Shown one piece after another: positions 34,539 to 45,428 of a stretch of 64,000 nucleotides of DNA; position 1 is the first letter of the stretch, and each line of letters begins with the position of its first letter. The DNA is from Enhydrobacter aerosaccus (lineage in GTDB: Bacteria; Pseudomonadota; Alphaproteobacteria; Reyranellales; Reyranellaceae), in assembly GCF_900167455.1 (NCBI RefSeq), contig NZ_FUWJ01000001.1, positions 1,116,001 through 1,180,000 on the forward strand, in the 5' to 3' direction. The notes under the pieces were generated by a model. That model saw only the letters and a list, made by a program, of their open reading frames with translations. It made no database searches and was not told where the DNA came from. The translations under genes were made by a program, and so were the position numbers.

Positions 34539-35599
34539 GCCGCGTCGGGCTCGAACTGCAGCACGACCTTGATATCTCCGGGCTGTCGCTGAAAGGCCTC
34601 CTGCCATCGATCCAGCGGGACGCGACGCGTGATGAGGCGCGACAGCCAGGCGCGATCGGCCTTGGCGAGCGCCTCGGCGGCGGCCTGGTAATGGGCGCGA
34701 TTGGCGTTCACGGAGCCGAAGGTCACATTGTTGCTCAGCACCATGTGGCGGTTGAAGGCGCCGAAGTCGAAGGGAAGCCGATGGCCGCTGCCGGAAACGC
34801 CAGTGAGACAGACCACGCCGTCGCTTCCGACGCGATGCATGACATCGGCAAGCACCGGCAGCGCGCCTGTGCATTCGATGACGATATCCGCCCGGAAGTC
34901 CTCCGGCAGCATGCGGGCATGATAGTGCCCGCCGAGATCGCGAACCAGATCGGGCTTGGGACCGCTATCGGCCAGATCCATCACATGGATCTCGAGGCCG
35001 CGCTGCTGGGCCATCACGGCGCCGAGGAGACCGACGGGACCGGCCCCGGTGACGAGCACGGTCCGAGGCGACCAGCTCCGGGTACGCGCGCCGATGCGGT
35101 CGATATGGTCCCAGGCCTTGGCGAGTATGCTTGCCGGTTCGAGCAACACGGCCAGCGACCCCAGCGAAGCATCGACCTTGATCGCGTATTGCGGCTCCAA
35201 CGGGAAGCGCTCGGCGCCATAGCCATCCACCGCCTTGATGCCACGCTCGGTGTAGAGGCCATTGCGGCACATGTCCCATTCGCCCACGGCGCAGGACGGA
35301 CAGGGGACGGGGTCTGGTCGACGCACGATGCCGACGACGATATCGCCTTTGTCGAAGCCACTATTCTGCGGCGTCTCGATCACCCGCCCGAGCGATTCAT
35401 GCCCCAGGACCAGCCGCTCCTTGCCCGGAGGGGCCCAGCCATAGGCGCCGGAGATGATCTCGCGATCCGTGCCGCACACGCCGAGCGCAATTGCCTGGAC
35501 CAGCAGCGCATCGTCGGTCCCCCGCGGTTCGGGGCGATCATCGAGCTGTACGGAGGCCGGCGTGCCCGGCAGGACTGTAATGGCCTTCACGACCTGCAT
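34535..35599 (-). CDS. Glucose 1-dehydrogenase-like zinc alcohol dehydrogenase (MDR)
   Basis: The 354-residue protein resembles the archaeal-type glucose dehydrogenases of the medium-chain family, which oxidise glucose to gluconolactone with NAD(P)+. Catalytic zinc ligands include C42 in ALGVCGTD and H66 in LVLGHESLG; the lobe CPSCAVGEWDMC looks like a structural-zinc site with three of the usual four cysteines visible. The Rossmann motif is VLVTGAGPVGLLGAVMA. The C-terminal FDFGAFNRHMVLSNNVTFGSVNANRAHYQAAAEAL is characteristic of the glucose dehydrogenase group. It is the first gene of a two-gene operon with the GH15 enzyme, whose product would be its substrate. Confidence 0.8.
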   Translation of the reverse strand: MQVVKAITVLPGTPASVQLDDRPEPRGTDDALLVQAIALGVCGTDREIISGAYGWAPPGKERLVLGHESLGRVIETPQNSGFDKGDIVVGIVRRPDPVPCPSCAVGEWDMCRNGLYTERGIKAVDGYGAERFPLEPQYAIKVDASLGSLAVLLEPASILAKAWDHIDRIGARTRSWSPRTVLVTGAGPVGLLGAVMAQQRGLEIHVMDLADSGPKPDLVRDLGGHYHARMLPEDFRADIVIECTGALPVLADVMHRVGSDGVVCLTGVSGSGHRLPFDFGAFNRHMVLSNNVTFGSVNANRAHYQAAAEALAKADRAWLSRLITRRVPLDRWQEAFQRQPGDIKVVLQFEPDAA

Positions 35600-35672
35600 C
35601 CCCTTCGTGCCAGACGGAGAAACGTAAGGTGATCGCTTCGGTTCCTATGCCGGCCTGTGCTAGCGTGTCGCG

Positions 35673-36440
35673 ATGACAGCGAAGCTCTATGCCCTGACAT
35701 GCGGGCGTCTGGTCGGACGCTTGAAGGACATGATCGAAGGCGAGGATGGCGAGGTCGCGTTGCCGATCCCGTCCTACCTGATCGAGCATGCGAAGGGTCG
35801 CGTTCTGTTCGATACCGGCATGCACCCGGACTGCCGGACAAATGCCGCCGGACGGTTGGGCGAGCGCGTGGCGAGGATCTTCGGCTTCCAGCATTACGGA
35901 GCCGACGACGATATCGGATCGCGCCTCCAGGCCGTCGACCGCGATCCCGGAAAGGTCGATTACATCGTGAATTCGCATCTCCACTTCGACCACGCCGGCG
36001 GTAACGAGCTTGTGCCCAATGCGACGATGGTGGTGCAGAGGCGCGAATGGCTGGCCGCCAACGACGCCGATCTCGCTGCCAAGGTCGGCTTCTATAAAGC
36101 CGACTTCGATCATGGCCACCCGATCAAGCAGGTCGACGGCGAGCATGATCTCTTTGGCGACGGCAGCGTGGTCTGCATCCCGACCTACGGTCACACGCCC
36201 GGTCACCAGTCCTTGAAGGTCCGCACCGAGAGGGGCGAGGTCGTGCTGACTGGCGACGCCTGCTATTTCTGCCGCACGCTCAAGGAGCGCCGGCTGCCGC
36301 GCTTCGTCTTCGACCGTCCGGCCATGTTGGACTCCCTGTCGCGGTTGGCGGCCCTGGAACAGGGGGGAGCCAAGCTGTTCTTCGGTCACGATCCCGACTT
36401 CTGGAAGGACGTGCCGCAGGCTCCGGTGCCGGCTTTCTGA
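35673..36440 (+). CDS. Metallo-beta-lactamase-fold hydrolase, N-acyl-homoserine lactonase-like
   Basis: This 255-residue protein has the di-zinc HxHxDH motif in YIVNSHLHFDHAGG (about residues 93-106), PTYGHTPGHQSLKV (about 171-184) for the next histidine and GDACY with the bridging aspartate. The opening MTAKLYALTCGRLVGRL...PIPSYLIEHAKGRVLFDTGMHP is typical of the AttM/AiiB/AhlD group that opens the lactone ring of acyl-homoserine lactones. Family members may also open other lactones, so gluconolactone from the divergent glucose dehydrogenase is worth considering. It overlaps the GDSL gene by one base (TGATG). Confidence 0.8.
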   Translation: MTAKLYALTCGRLVGRLKDMIEGEDGEVALPIPSYLIEHAKGRVLFDTGMHPDCRTNAAGRLGERVARIFGFQHYGADDDIGSRLQAVDRDPGKVDYIVNSHLHFDHAGGNELVPNATMVVQRREWLAANDADLAAKVGFYKADFDHGHPIKQVDGEHDLFGDGSVVCIPTYGHTPGHQSLKVRTERGEVVLTGDACYFCRTLKERRLPRFVFDRPAMLDSLSRLAALEQGGAKLFFGHDPDFWKDVPQAPVPAF

Positions 36441-37021
36441 TGCGTATCTGTTTCGTCGGCGACAGCATGGTGAACGGCACCGGCGATCCGGCCTATCTCG
36501 GCTGGGTCGGCCGCGTGCTGCAGGAGGAGCGCAGGCGGCGGGCCGAGCTCACCGGCTACAATCTCGGTATCCGTCGCGACCGCTCCGATCAGATCCGGGC
36601 GCGGTGGAAGGCGGAGGTCGAAGGGCGGCTGCCGGTCGAATTCGAGGGCAGGGTGGTATTTTCCTTTGGCGCCAACGACGCGGTGCAACAGGTCTCGCCC
36701 AGTCTAACTCTGGAACACGCCGAAGCCGTGCTGGTGGAGGCCCGGACACGGTGGCCGGTCTTCATGGTCGGCGTCGTGCCTTTGCCCGATGCCGATGTGC
36801 GGGCACGCATTCGGTCGCTCGACCAGGCCTTGAGCCTATTATGTGCCCGGCTGGAAGTTCCCTTCGTGTCGGTGTTCGACGGCCTGATGGCGACGCCGGT
36901 GTGGCTCGACGAAGCGCGGGCCGGTGACGGCGCCCATCCCGGCGCGGCGGGCTATGGACGGATGGCCGAACTCATCCTCGCCAGCGAGACCTGGCAGCGC
37001 TGGATCAGTTCTGGGGCATGA
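36440..37021 (+). CDS. SGNH/GDSL-type esterase
   Basis: The 193-residue hydrolase starts MRICFVGDSMVNGTGD, which supplies the catalytic serine block (GDS), has GANDAV (GxND block) and ends with DGAHPGAAGYGRMAE carrying the Asp-His pair. There is no signal peptide, so it acts in the cytoplasm. The start overlaps the stop of the lactonase-like gene, so the two are co-expressed. SGNH enzymes hydrolyse esters, thioesters or acyl groups; the partner lactonase suggests a related small acylated or lactone substrate. That is inference. Confidence 0.83.
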   Translation: MRICFVGDSMVNGTGDPAYLGWVGRVLQEERRRRAELTGYNLGIRRDRSDQIRARWKAEVEGRLPVEFEGRVVFSFGANDAVQQVSPSLTLEHAEAVLVEARTRWPVFMVGVVPLPDADVRARIRSLDQALSLLCARLEVPFVSVFDGLMATPVWLDEARAGDGAHPGAAGYGRMAELILASETWQRWISSGA

Positions 37022-37754
37022 ACTCGATGGCGATGCCGCCGGCCTGCTCCGGCGCAACGATCACGCGGCCGTCCTCACCGAGCGCATAGCTCACGTTATT
37101 GGCGCCCAGCAGAGCCTGAAGCGGACGGGCACGCTCGATGGCGACGGCGATGCCCACGATGGCCGGCAAGTCCTTCGGCACCATCGGCTCGATGGCCTTG
37201 TATTCCAGCTGCCACGCCGTCGACGACCAGAGCAGCAGCTCCACAGCGCCCGTCTTCACGACGACGCAGCCGTCGAAGATCTCCTCCGTCTCGGCTTTCC
37301 AGGCGGACTTGAGGATCTTGGCCAGAGCCGCTGGATCCTCCGCCACGGCATGGATCGCGATAAGGGCCAGTGCGCCGTTGGGATGGACGATCCATTCCGG
37401 CTCCATGAAGGCTTCCGGCGTTTCGTGCTTCACGGCCACCCAGGGCAGGGGGCCGGATGTTTGGCCGATGACCACACGGCCCTCGACCTCGAAGCCGTCC
37501 TCGCTCTCCCAGGTGTGCTCGCGCGTCTCGCCCTCGAGCTCGGCGACATTGACGGCGAGGGCGGGGCCCGGGTCCCCCTCGATGATCTCGATGTAGTTCG
37601 GGATGTCGTCGCGCTGCGGCTGAAAGCACAAGCACCGCGGCTCGACCCCTTCCGGCGTGGCGTTGAATCCGAGCTGTTGCAGGCGCGCGGCCAGCGCGTC
37701 CGGGTCGGGAGCCGTCAGGATCAGGTGGTCGATATCGCGTGCCGAGACTTTCAT
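37005..37754 (-). CDS. Glyoxalase/VOC-fold protein (Glyoxalase_3-like)
   Basis: The 249-residue protein begins MKVSARDIDHLILTAPDPDALAARLQQLGFNATPEG, the opening of a two-domain VOC protein, and repeats the beta-alpha-beta-beta pattern with NYIEIIEGDPGPALAV and a C-terminal GIAIEFMPQN. The start was placed at ATG 37752-37754, where the VOC fold begins; upstream sequence in frame is not conserved-looking. Function is unknown; VOC proteins include dioxygenases, isomerases and resistance proteins. Its end overlaps that of the GDSL gene by 17 bases. Confidence 0.72.
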   Translation of the reverse strand: MKVSARDIDHLILTAPDPDALAARLQQLGFNATPEGVEPRCLCFQPQRDDIPNYIEIIEGDPGPALAVNVAELEGETREHTWESEDGFEVEGRVVIGQTSGPLPWVAVKHETPEAFMEPEWIVHPNGALALIAIHAVAEDPAALAKILKSAWKAETEEIFDGCVVVKTGAVELLLWSSTAWQLEYKAIEPMVPKDLPAIVGIAVAIERARPLQALLGANNVSYALGEDGRVIVAPEQAGGIAIEFMPQN

Positions 37755-37832
37755 GAGGCGGTCATACAGGGTCGATGGTCCGGCGCTCAAGCCTTGTGCT
37801 AGGGATAGCGCGCTATTTCTCAGGGAGGATGC

Positions 37833-38459
37833 ATGTCGAAGATGACGCTGTACGGCATTTGGCTCAGTGGCCCGACCTACAAGGCCGGGCTGGCGATGTC
37901 CCTGATGGGACAGCCATTTGCCTACAAGCACGTGGACCTGCGAGCCGGGGCGCACAAGCAGCCGGAGTATCTCGCGATCAACCGCTTTGGCCAGGTGCCG
38001 GCGTTGGTCGATGGCGACCTCAAACTCTGCCAATCGGGCTCCATTCTGCTCTATCTCGCCGAGAAGTTCGGCAAGATGGGCGGCAAGACGCCGGAGGAGA
38101 AGGCCCGGGTGCGCGAGTGGCTGTTCTGGGAGTTCGATCGGCTGGCGCCGAATGTCTACCGTCCTCGGGCGATGAAGCGCGGCTTCATGAAGCTCGACGA
38201 TAATCTTTATGCGCTTTACACGACCAATGCCAACGATGCGCTCAAGGTGCTCGATGGCGCCCTCGCGACATCGAAGTTCTTGGTTGGCAGCGAACCGACC
38301 ATCGCCGACGTCGCCGTCTATGGCGATGTGGCGTACGCCACTGAGGCGGCGATCGATCTTTCGCCCTATCCGAACGTCAAGGGCTGGATGGAGCGTTTGG
38401 AGAAATTGCCCGGCTTCAAGCCGTATGAGGACGTGCTGCCCAAGCAGGACGCCGCCTAG
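37833..38459 (+). CDS. Glutathione S-transferase family protein
   Basis: The 208-residue protein has the N-terminal thioredoxin-like domain (MSKMTLYGIWLSGPTYKAGLAMSLMGQPFAYKHVDLRAG...FGQVPALVDGDLKLCQSGSILLYLAEKFG) with the cis-proline VPAL and the glutathione-binding QSGSI, and an all-alpha C-terminal domain ending FLVGSEPTIADVAVYGDVAYATEA. It conjugates or reduces compounds with glutathione. It is convergent with the SRPBCC gene, their stops being adjacent. Confidence 0.88.
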   Translation: MSKMTLYGIWLSGPTYKAGLAMSLMGQPFAYKHVDLRAGAHKQPEYLAINRFGQVPALVDGDLKLCQSGSILLYLAEKFGKMGGKTPEEKARVREWLFWEFDRLAPNVYRPRAMKRGFMKLDDNLYALYTTNANDALKVLDGALATSKFLVGSEPTIADVAVYGDVAYATEAAIDLSPYPNVKGWMERLEKLPGFKPYEDVLPKQDAA

Positions 38460-38460
38460 C

Positions 38461-38856
38461 TTATCCGGCTTCGAGCGCCTTTTTCATGAAGGCGGCGGCA
38501 TGATCCATCATGCCGCCGATCGCCGGCGCCAGGGCATCAGGCAGGAGGTCGACGGTCCAAACCAGCCGGCTGCATCCATCGCCGTTTGGAAACACCTGCA
38601 CCGCGGCGTTGTAGTGCTGAGCCCGTCCTTCGATCACCGTGTAAACGAGCCGATGCTCCCCGTCGTCGATGGTGACGACGCGCTCGCGTGCCACGAGGCC
38701 GTTGAAGAACGTCACGATCCGATCACCGTTGTCCATCTTCAGGTCCGTGAGAAACCCTGGCGCCACACGCGTGTGGACGGCGCCAAAATCACGCAGTGCC
38801 GCCCAGGTCGACGACAGTGGGGCCTGTAGGGCGATTTCTCGACGTAGTGTTGCCAT
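38461..38856 (-). CDS. SRPBCC-family (START-like) protein
   Basis: The 131-residue protein MATLRREIALQAPLSSTWAALRDFGAVHTRVAPGFLTDLKMDNGDRIVTF shows the polyketide-cyclase-like/SRPBCC fold: an N-terminal strand, the PLSSTWAALRDF helix, antiparallel strands and a long C-terminal helix (APAIGGMMDHAAAFMKKALEAG). Such proteins hold a hydrophobic ligand in a cavity. Nothing in the neighbourhood indicates the ligand. The MATLRRE start is preceded by AAGGAGCT. Confidence 0.8.
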   Translation of the reverse strand: MATLRREIALQAPLSSTWAALRDFGAVHTRVAPGFLTDLKMDNGDRIVTFFNGLVARERVVTIDDGEHRLVYTVIEGRAQHYNAAVQVFPNGDGCSRLVWTVDLLPDALAPAIGGMMDHAAAFMKKALEAG

Positions 38857-39044
38857 CCTCAGCTCCTTGACAGGGCCTGATGTCTAACCGGTAGCGGTTG
38901 TTTCCGGCTGGCGATTTTCGGACATCATCGTTCCCGCGGACGCTGCGTGAGTCTCTGTGGAGGCTTCTGCCTGACGAGCCGGCGCTTTTTGACGACGGAC
39001 GATCATCGATGCTTTGATGCGGTCAAAGGTGGGGGAGACGTTGC

Positions 39045-40337
39045 ATGGCGTTCGTTCGCGCGTTCGGCTTGGCGGCATTGGCGCTCGGTTTGTCGCTGCC
39101 GGCTCTGGGACAAGGCATCCCGAAGGCGCAGTCGCCAGAGGAAGTGGGCTTTTCGTCGATCCGCCTGAAGCGGCTGAGCGACCGTCTCGATGAAGGGGTG
39201 AAGACTGGTGAGATCCCGGGTGCCGTGGTGCTGATCGCGCGCAATGGCCGGATCGCGATGTTTCAGGCCTTCGGCTACCGGGACCGCGAGGCCAAGGCGC
39301 CGATGCAGACAGACACGATCTTCCGTATCGCTTCCATGACCAAGCCCATCACCTCGGTGGCGGCGATGACACTGGTGGAAGAAGGGAAGATGTCCCTCGC
39401 CGATCCGGTTGCGAAGTACATTCCCGCCTTCGCCGACACGAAGGTCTCGGTGAAAAAGACAAATCCTGATGGCACGGTCGAAATGGGGCTCGAGCCGCAG
39501 GAGCGGCCGATGACGCTCCTAGACCTGATGCGCCACACCTCGGGCCTGACCTATGGGGCTCTGGGCAGCAATGTCGTGAAGCAGTCCTATCTGGACATGA
39601 AGGTCATGAGCGCCGACCAGACCAATGCCGAGATGGTGGCCAAGCTCTCGAAGCTCGCGTTGCTCTATCAGCCCGGCACGCATTGGGAGTACTCGATGTC
39701 CACCGATGTGCTGGGGCGCGTGATCGAGGTGGTGTCCGGCCTGCCGCTCGACAAGTTCATCGAGGAGCGGATCGCCAAGCCTCTGAAGCTGGGCGATACG
39801 GGCTTCGACGTGCCGATGGAGAAGAAGGACAGGGGGGCCCACCCGCAAAAGGAAGGTCCAAAGGGCGAGACGCCGCCGATACCGGACGTGACGGCGCGGA
39901 CGACCTGGAAGTCGGGCGGGGCGGGCCTGGTCTCGACCGCGGCCGACTACGCCCGCTTCCTGCAAATGTTCGCCAATGGCGGCGAGCTCGACGGGGTGCG
40001 TGTCATCTCGCGCAAGACCATCGATTGGATGACGGCGGACAACCTGCCGCCCGATATCAAGATGGGCGATGACATGTGGCGGCTGGGGCCCCTCGAGCCG
40101 AGCGCGCGCGTAGGGCAGGGCTTCGGCCTGGGCTTCGCCGTTCGGGTCGATCAGGGGCGCAATCCGTTGCCGGGATCGCCTTACGACTATCACTGGGGCG
40201 GCGTATGGGGGACCTACTTCTGGCACGACCCGCGTGAGCGGATGTATGTCGTATTCATGATGCAGGCGCCGAGCGTCGGGCAGCAATACCAGGCGATGGT
40301 TCGCGATCTCGTCTATCAGGCGCTGACGAGCAACTGA
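39045..40337 (+). CDS. Secreted serine hydrolase of beta-lactamase/class C fold
   Basis: This 430-residue protein has a Sec signal peptide (MAFVRAFGLAALALGLSLPALG|QGIP) and the beta-lactamase fold: catalytic SMTK in FRIASMTKPITSVAAM (about residues 98-101), the second-motif tyrosine in WEYSMSTDVLGRVIEV and WGGVWGTYFWHDP as a degenerate KTG-like element. These are typical of family XII esterases and EstB-like hydrolases rather than true antibiotic-hydrolysing enzymes. It is periplasmic or exported. Its substrate is unknown. Confidence 0.86.
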   Translation: MAFVRAFGLAALALGLSLPALGQGIPKAQSPEEVGFSSIRLKRLSDRLDEGVKTGEIPGAVVLIARNGRIAMFQAFGYRDREAKAPMQTDTIFRIASMTKPITSVAAMTLVEEGKMSLADPVAKYIPAFADTKVSVKKTNPDGTVEMGLEPQERPMTLLDLMRHTSGLTYGALGSNVVKQSYLDMKVMSADQTNAEMVAKLSKLALLYQPGTHWEYSMSTDVLGRVIEVVSGLPLDKFIEERIAKPLKLGDTGFDVPMEKKDRGAHPQKEGPKGETPPIPDVTARTTWKSGGAGLVSTAADYARFLQMFANGGELDGVRVISRKTIDWMTADNLPPDIKMGDDMWRLGPLEPSARVGQGFGLGFAVRVDQGRNPLPGSPYDYHWGGVWGTYFWHDPRERMYVVFMMQAPSVGQQYQAMVRDLVYQALTSN

Positions 40338-40360
40338 CCGGGACCGCACCGTTCGGTCCT

Positions 40361-40374
40361 TTGATCGAAATCAA
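40361..40374. promoter_or_regulatory. Perfect FNR/FixK/Anr-type box upstream of hsp20-lon
   Basis: TTGAT-CGAA-ATCAA at 40361-40374 is an exact match to the FNR-family consensus TTGAT-N4-ATCAA. It is centred 52 bases before the hsp20 ATG. A plausible -10 (AATTGT at about 40398-40403) would put the start site near 40410 and the box near -42, the position of a class II activator. The motif is seen directly; binding by an FNR/FixK protein is inferred. Confidence 0.6.
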
Positions 40375-40419
40375 GGCGGGGAGGTGGTGGAGTCGGGAAT
40401 TGTTCCCATATAGGGCGAG

Positions 40420-40841
40420 ATGAGCACCGGAGATCCCCGAAACTGGATGTGGTCGGAAGCGCTGCAGATGCTGGCGCGCGCCGAGCAATTGCATCGTGAG
40501 ATGTTCAACCCTCCCATCGTGTCGCGGCAGAGCGGTCCCGCCTGGGAACCGCCGACGGACATGCTGGAGACGGACGACGCCGTCCTGATCCTCGTCGCCT
40601 TGCCCGGCGTCGATCCGCAAAAAGTGCAACTCATCATCCGAAATGGCGTATTGGCCATTGCCGGTGAGCGGATCCTGCCGCCTCAGCTGCGCACTGCGCG
40701 GATCCATCGACTTGAGCTGCCGCAAGGACGATTCGAGCGGCAGATTGCCTTGCCCACAGGGCGGTACGAACAGCCGCGTACGGCAGTTGCCAATGGCTGC
40801 CTGGCGATTGAACTGCGCAAGGCCGGACGGGGTGGCACGCC

Positions 40842-40845
<4 letters not shown>
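40420..40845 (+). CDS. Small heat-shock protein (Hsp20/alpha-crystallin)
   Basis: The 141-residue chaperone has an alpha-crystallin domain from about residue 45 (PPTDMLETDDAVLILVALPGVDPQKVQLIIRNGVLAIAGERI...RLELPQGRFERQIALPTGRYEQPRTAVANGCLAIELRK). The usual A-x-x-x-n-G-v-L motif appears as AVANGCLAI. It would keep unfolding proteins soluble in the cytoplasm. ATG 40420 has AGGG just upstream. The stop overlaps the lon start (ATGA), linking chaperone and protease in one unit, with an FNR-type box upstream. Confidence 0.88.
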
Positions 40846-43205
<2,360 letters not shown>

Positions 43206-43235
43206 TCGGCTTTCACCAACAACGGCACTGACGGT

Positions 43236-43256
43236 GGCGCAGCGATTGTCTGCGCC
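43236..43256 (+). terminator. Possible hairpin after lon
   Basis: GGCGCA (43236-43241) and TGCGCC (43251-43256) form a 6-base stem with a 9-base loop, 31 bases after the lon stop. It is flanked by complementary ACAAC/GTTGT sequence that could lengthen the structure, but no T-run follows, so termination is only possible. Confidence 0.3.
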
Positions 43257-43370
43257 GTTGTCACTTGCCGCGATTTGACCGCCTATTGGAAGGGGCTATG
43301 CTGCCCGCGCGAGCGTAAAAGGAGTAGTTCCGCTAACCAAAACTAAAATATTCCTTCGGGAGGAAACGGC

Positions 43371-44567
43371 ATGTCGATCAAGCGTCGCCAAGTCTTGTCC
43401 GGATCCGCTGCTGGCGCGGTATCGCTGGCGACAGGTCTTGCCAGCCCAGCCATCGCCGCATCGGAACCGATCCGGATCGGCTTCCTCCCCGCATTGACCG
43501 GAGCGAGTTCCTCCACCGGCGTCGCAATGAACCGAGGAACCATCCTGGCGGTCGACGAAATCAATGCCGCTGGCGGCGTCGACGGACGCAAGCTGGAACT
43601 GATCGTCCGCGATACACAGAGCGACCCGACCAAAGCCGTGAACGGAGTCGCCGAGCTCATCCATCGACAGAAGGTCCATGTCATCTGGGGACCGCTGAAC
43701 TCCGGCGAAGCGCTGGCGGCAACGCCTCTGATTGCGCGCGAGTCGATGCCGCAGGTGCATCCTTGCTGGGTCGATACGCTGATCGACGTGAAGAAATATC
43801 CCTATGCCTTTCGCAACGCGCCTTCCAATCAGCAGATCGGTGTCGCGGCCAACCACTACGTCGTCGATGTGCTGAAGCATAAGAAGGTGGCTGTCGTCAG
43901 CGATACGACGGGCTACGGCACGGCGTCCGTCGAGGCTTATGTGCCAATGCTGAAGGAAAAGGGGGCCACCGTCGTCTATCAAGGCAATGTCGACGCCGCC
44001 AATCCGGACTTGAAGCCGGAGCTTCTGCGCATGCGCGATGGTGGCGCCGAGGCCATCATGCCGTGGAGCGTCAATGCCGGCTTCCTCGCCCGCATCTGCA
44101 ACACGCGGGGGCAGATGGGCTGGGACGTGCCGATCGTCGGCCAGACCACGCTGGGATCGGGGCAGACCAAGGCCCTGCTCGAGAAGCCCGAATACTGGAA
44201 CAAGGTCTACTCCAACAATTTCCGTAACTGCTGCTACGGTAGCAACGGCAAGCTCCCGCCGCGCGCCGCAGCCTTCGTCGAGCATCTGCAGAAGACCAAG
44301 GTCGAGATGGGCGATACGCTGCTGTGGTGGATCGCCTGCGGCTACGACGCCCCGCACATGATCGCCGAGACGGTCAAGGCGGCGGGTAGCGGCCCCAAGG
44401 ACATCGTCGGCTATTGGAACAAGCTCAAGGCATGGCCGGGAATCTACGGCGACATCACCTGGACACCCGAACAGCACAATGGCTTCCCGGACGACGAGGT
44501 CGTGATGTGCGAGGTGAACTCGTTCCGGGACGGCGCCTTCAACCTGGCTCCCGGCTACGGTAGCTGA
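43371..44567 (+). CDS. Liv-type ABC transporter substrate-binding protein
   Basis: The 398-residue protein has a Tat-like signal (MSIKRRQVLSGSAAGAVSLATGLASPAIA|ASEP) and a type I periplasmic binding fold (IRIGFLPALTGASSSTGVAMNRGTILAVDEINAAGGVDGRKLELIVRD). The ribosome site CGGGAGG precedes ATG 43371. It starts a four-gene operon with LivH, a LivM-LivG fusion and LivF. It is the second complete Liv system in the window and is not closely similar to the first. The ligand cannot be read from the sequence; the family includes branched-chain amino acids, amides and urea. Confidence 0.88.
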   Translation: MSIKRRQVLSGSAAGAVSLATGLASPAIAASEPIRIGFLPALTGASSSTGVAMNRGTILAVDEINAAGGVDGRKLELIVRDTQSDPTKAVNGVAELIHRQKVHVIWGPLNSGEALAATPLIARESMPQVHPCWVDTLIDVKKYPYAFRNAPSNQQIGVAANHYVVDVLKHKKVAVVSDTTGYGTASVEAYVPMLKEKGATVVYQGNVDAANPDLKPELLRMRDGGAEAIMPWSVNAGFLARICNTRGQMGWDVPIVGQTTLGSGQTKALLEKPEYWNKVYSNNFRNCCYGSNGKLPPRAAAFVEHLQKTKVEMGDTLLWWIACGYDAPHMIAETVKAAGSGPKDIVGYWNKLKAWPGIYGDITWTPEQHNGFPDDEVVMCEVNSFRDGAFNLAPGYGS

Positions 44568-44570
44568 ACG

Positions 44571-45428
44571 ATGCTCGAATCGATCGTCTCCTACGGATTG
44601 GCGGTAGGGGCGGTCTACGCACTGATCGGCATCACCTACAACGTGATGTTTTCCGCCTCCCGTGTATTCAGCTTTACGGCCGGAATGCTCGGAATGTTGG
44701 GCGGGGTGCTGGGCGCGCTCTTCATTACTCGTCTTGGCTTACCCGTCGCACTTGGCCTCATCGCGACAGTGGCGTGCGGTGCGATCATTGGCGTCATCAC
44801 CGAATTCGTGGCGGTGCGTCCTGTACTAAAGAATCTCGAGCAGCATCTCTACGTGCTCTCCACGTTGGCCTTCGCCTTGCTGGTCCAGCAGTTCACGGCG
44901 ATCGAGTGGGGGACTGACGCCCAGCCATTTCCGCGCCTGTTCCAGATCGAGGATAGCCTGGTCGATCAGAAATTCTGGCTGCCCGTCGTGGCGTGCGTCG
45001 CGACCATCGTCGGACTTGAAATTCTCTATCGCCATACCCTGGTGGGCCGGGCCTTTCTGGCCATTTCAGAGGACAATTATGCGGCGCGGGCACTTGGGCT
45101 CCCGGAGCAGCGTTTGCGGATCGCGAGCTTTGCGTTAGCCGGGGTGATCGGGACCTTGGCGGGCTTTACCGGCGGCGAGGTACTTCTGGCGTTCTTCGGC
45201 AACCAGTCGATCTTGAACTTTTACGGCTTCGTGCCGGTAGCCTTGGGTGGGATGGGAAGCAATCGCGGTGCCGTCGTCGGTGGCTTCGCCCTCGGCCTGT
45301 TCCAGCAGGCGGCCAACTTCCTGGTGGGAGGTGTCTTCGCCGCGGTCGCGGTCTTTGTCGTCTTCATCATCATCCTGCTGGCCCGCCCCGAGGGGCTGGC
45401 CGGCGCAGTCAGTGCGCGCCGCGTATGA
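44571..45428 (+). CDS. livH: Liv-type ABC transporter permease (LivH)
   Basis: This 285-residue inner-membrane permease starts MLESIVSYGLAVGAVYALIGITYNVMFSASRVFSFTAGMLGMLGGVLGAL and has the docking loop DNYAARALGLPEQRLRIASFALAGVIG and the final FYGFVPVALGGMGSNRGAVVGGFALG. It is 3 bases after the binding-protein gene and its stop overlaps the fusion-protein start (ATGA). With the permease half of the next protein it forms the membrane channel. Confidence 0.88.
   Translation: MLESIVSYGLAVGAVYALIGITYNVMFSASRVFSFTAGMLGMLGGVLGALFITRLGLPVALGLIATVACGAIIGVITEFVAVRPVLKNLEQHLYVLSTLAFALLVQQFTAIEWGTDAQPFPRLFQIEDSLVDQKFWLPVVACVATIVGLEILYRHTLVGRAFLAISEDNYAARALGLPEQRLRIASFALAGVIGTLAGFTGGEVLLAFFGNQSILNFYGFVPVALGGMGSNRGAVVGGFALGLFQQAANFLVGGVFAAVAVFVVFIIILLARPEGLAGAVSARRV

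Noticed and set aside
38878..38927. TGATGTC and GACATCA separated by 36 bases, with AACCG-GTAG-CGGTT between
   Set aside because: The dyad is far apart and the inner stem short; it lies between divergent genes but no known operator or terminator pattern fits, so I do not list it as a site.
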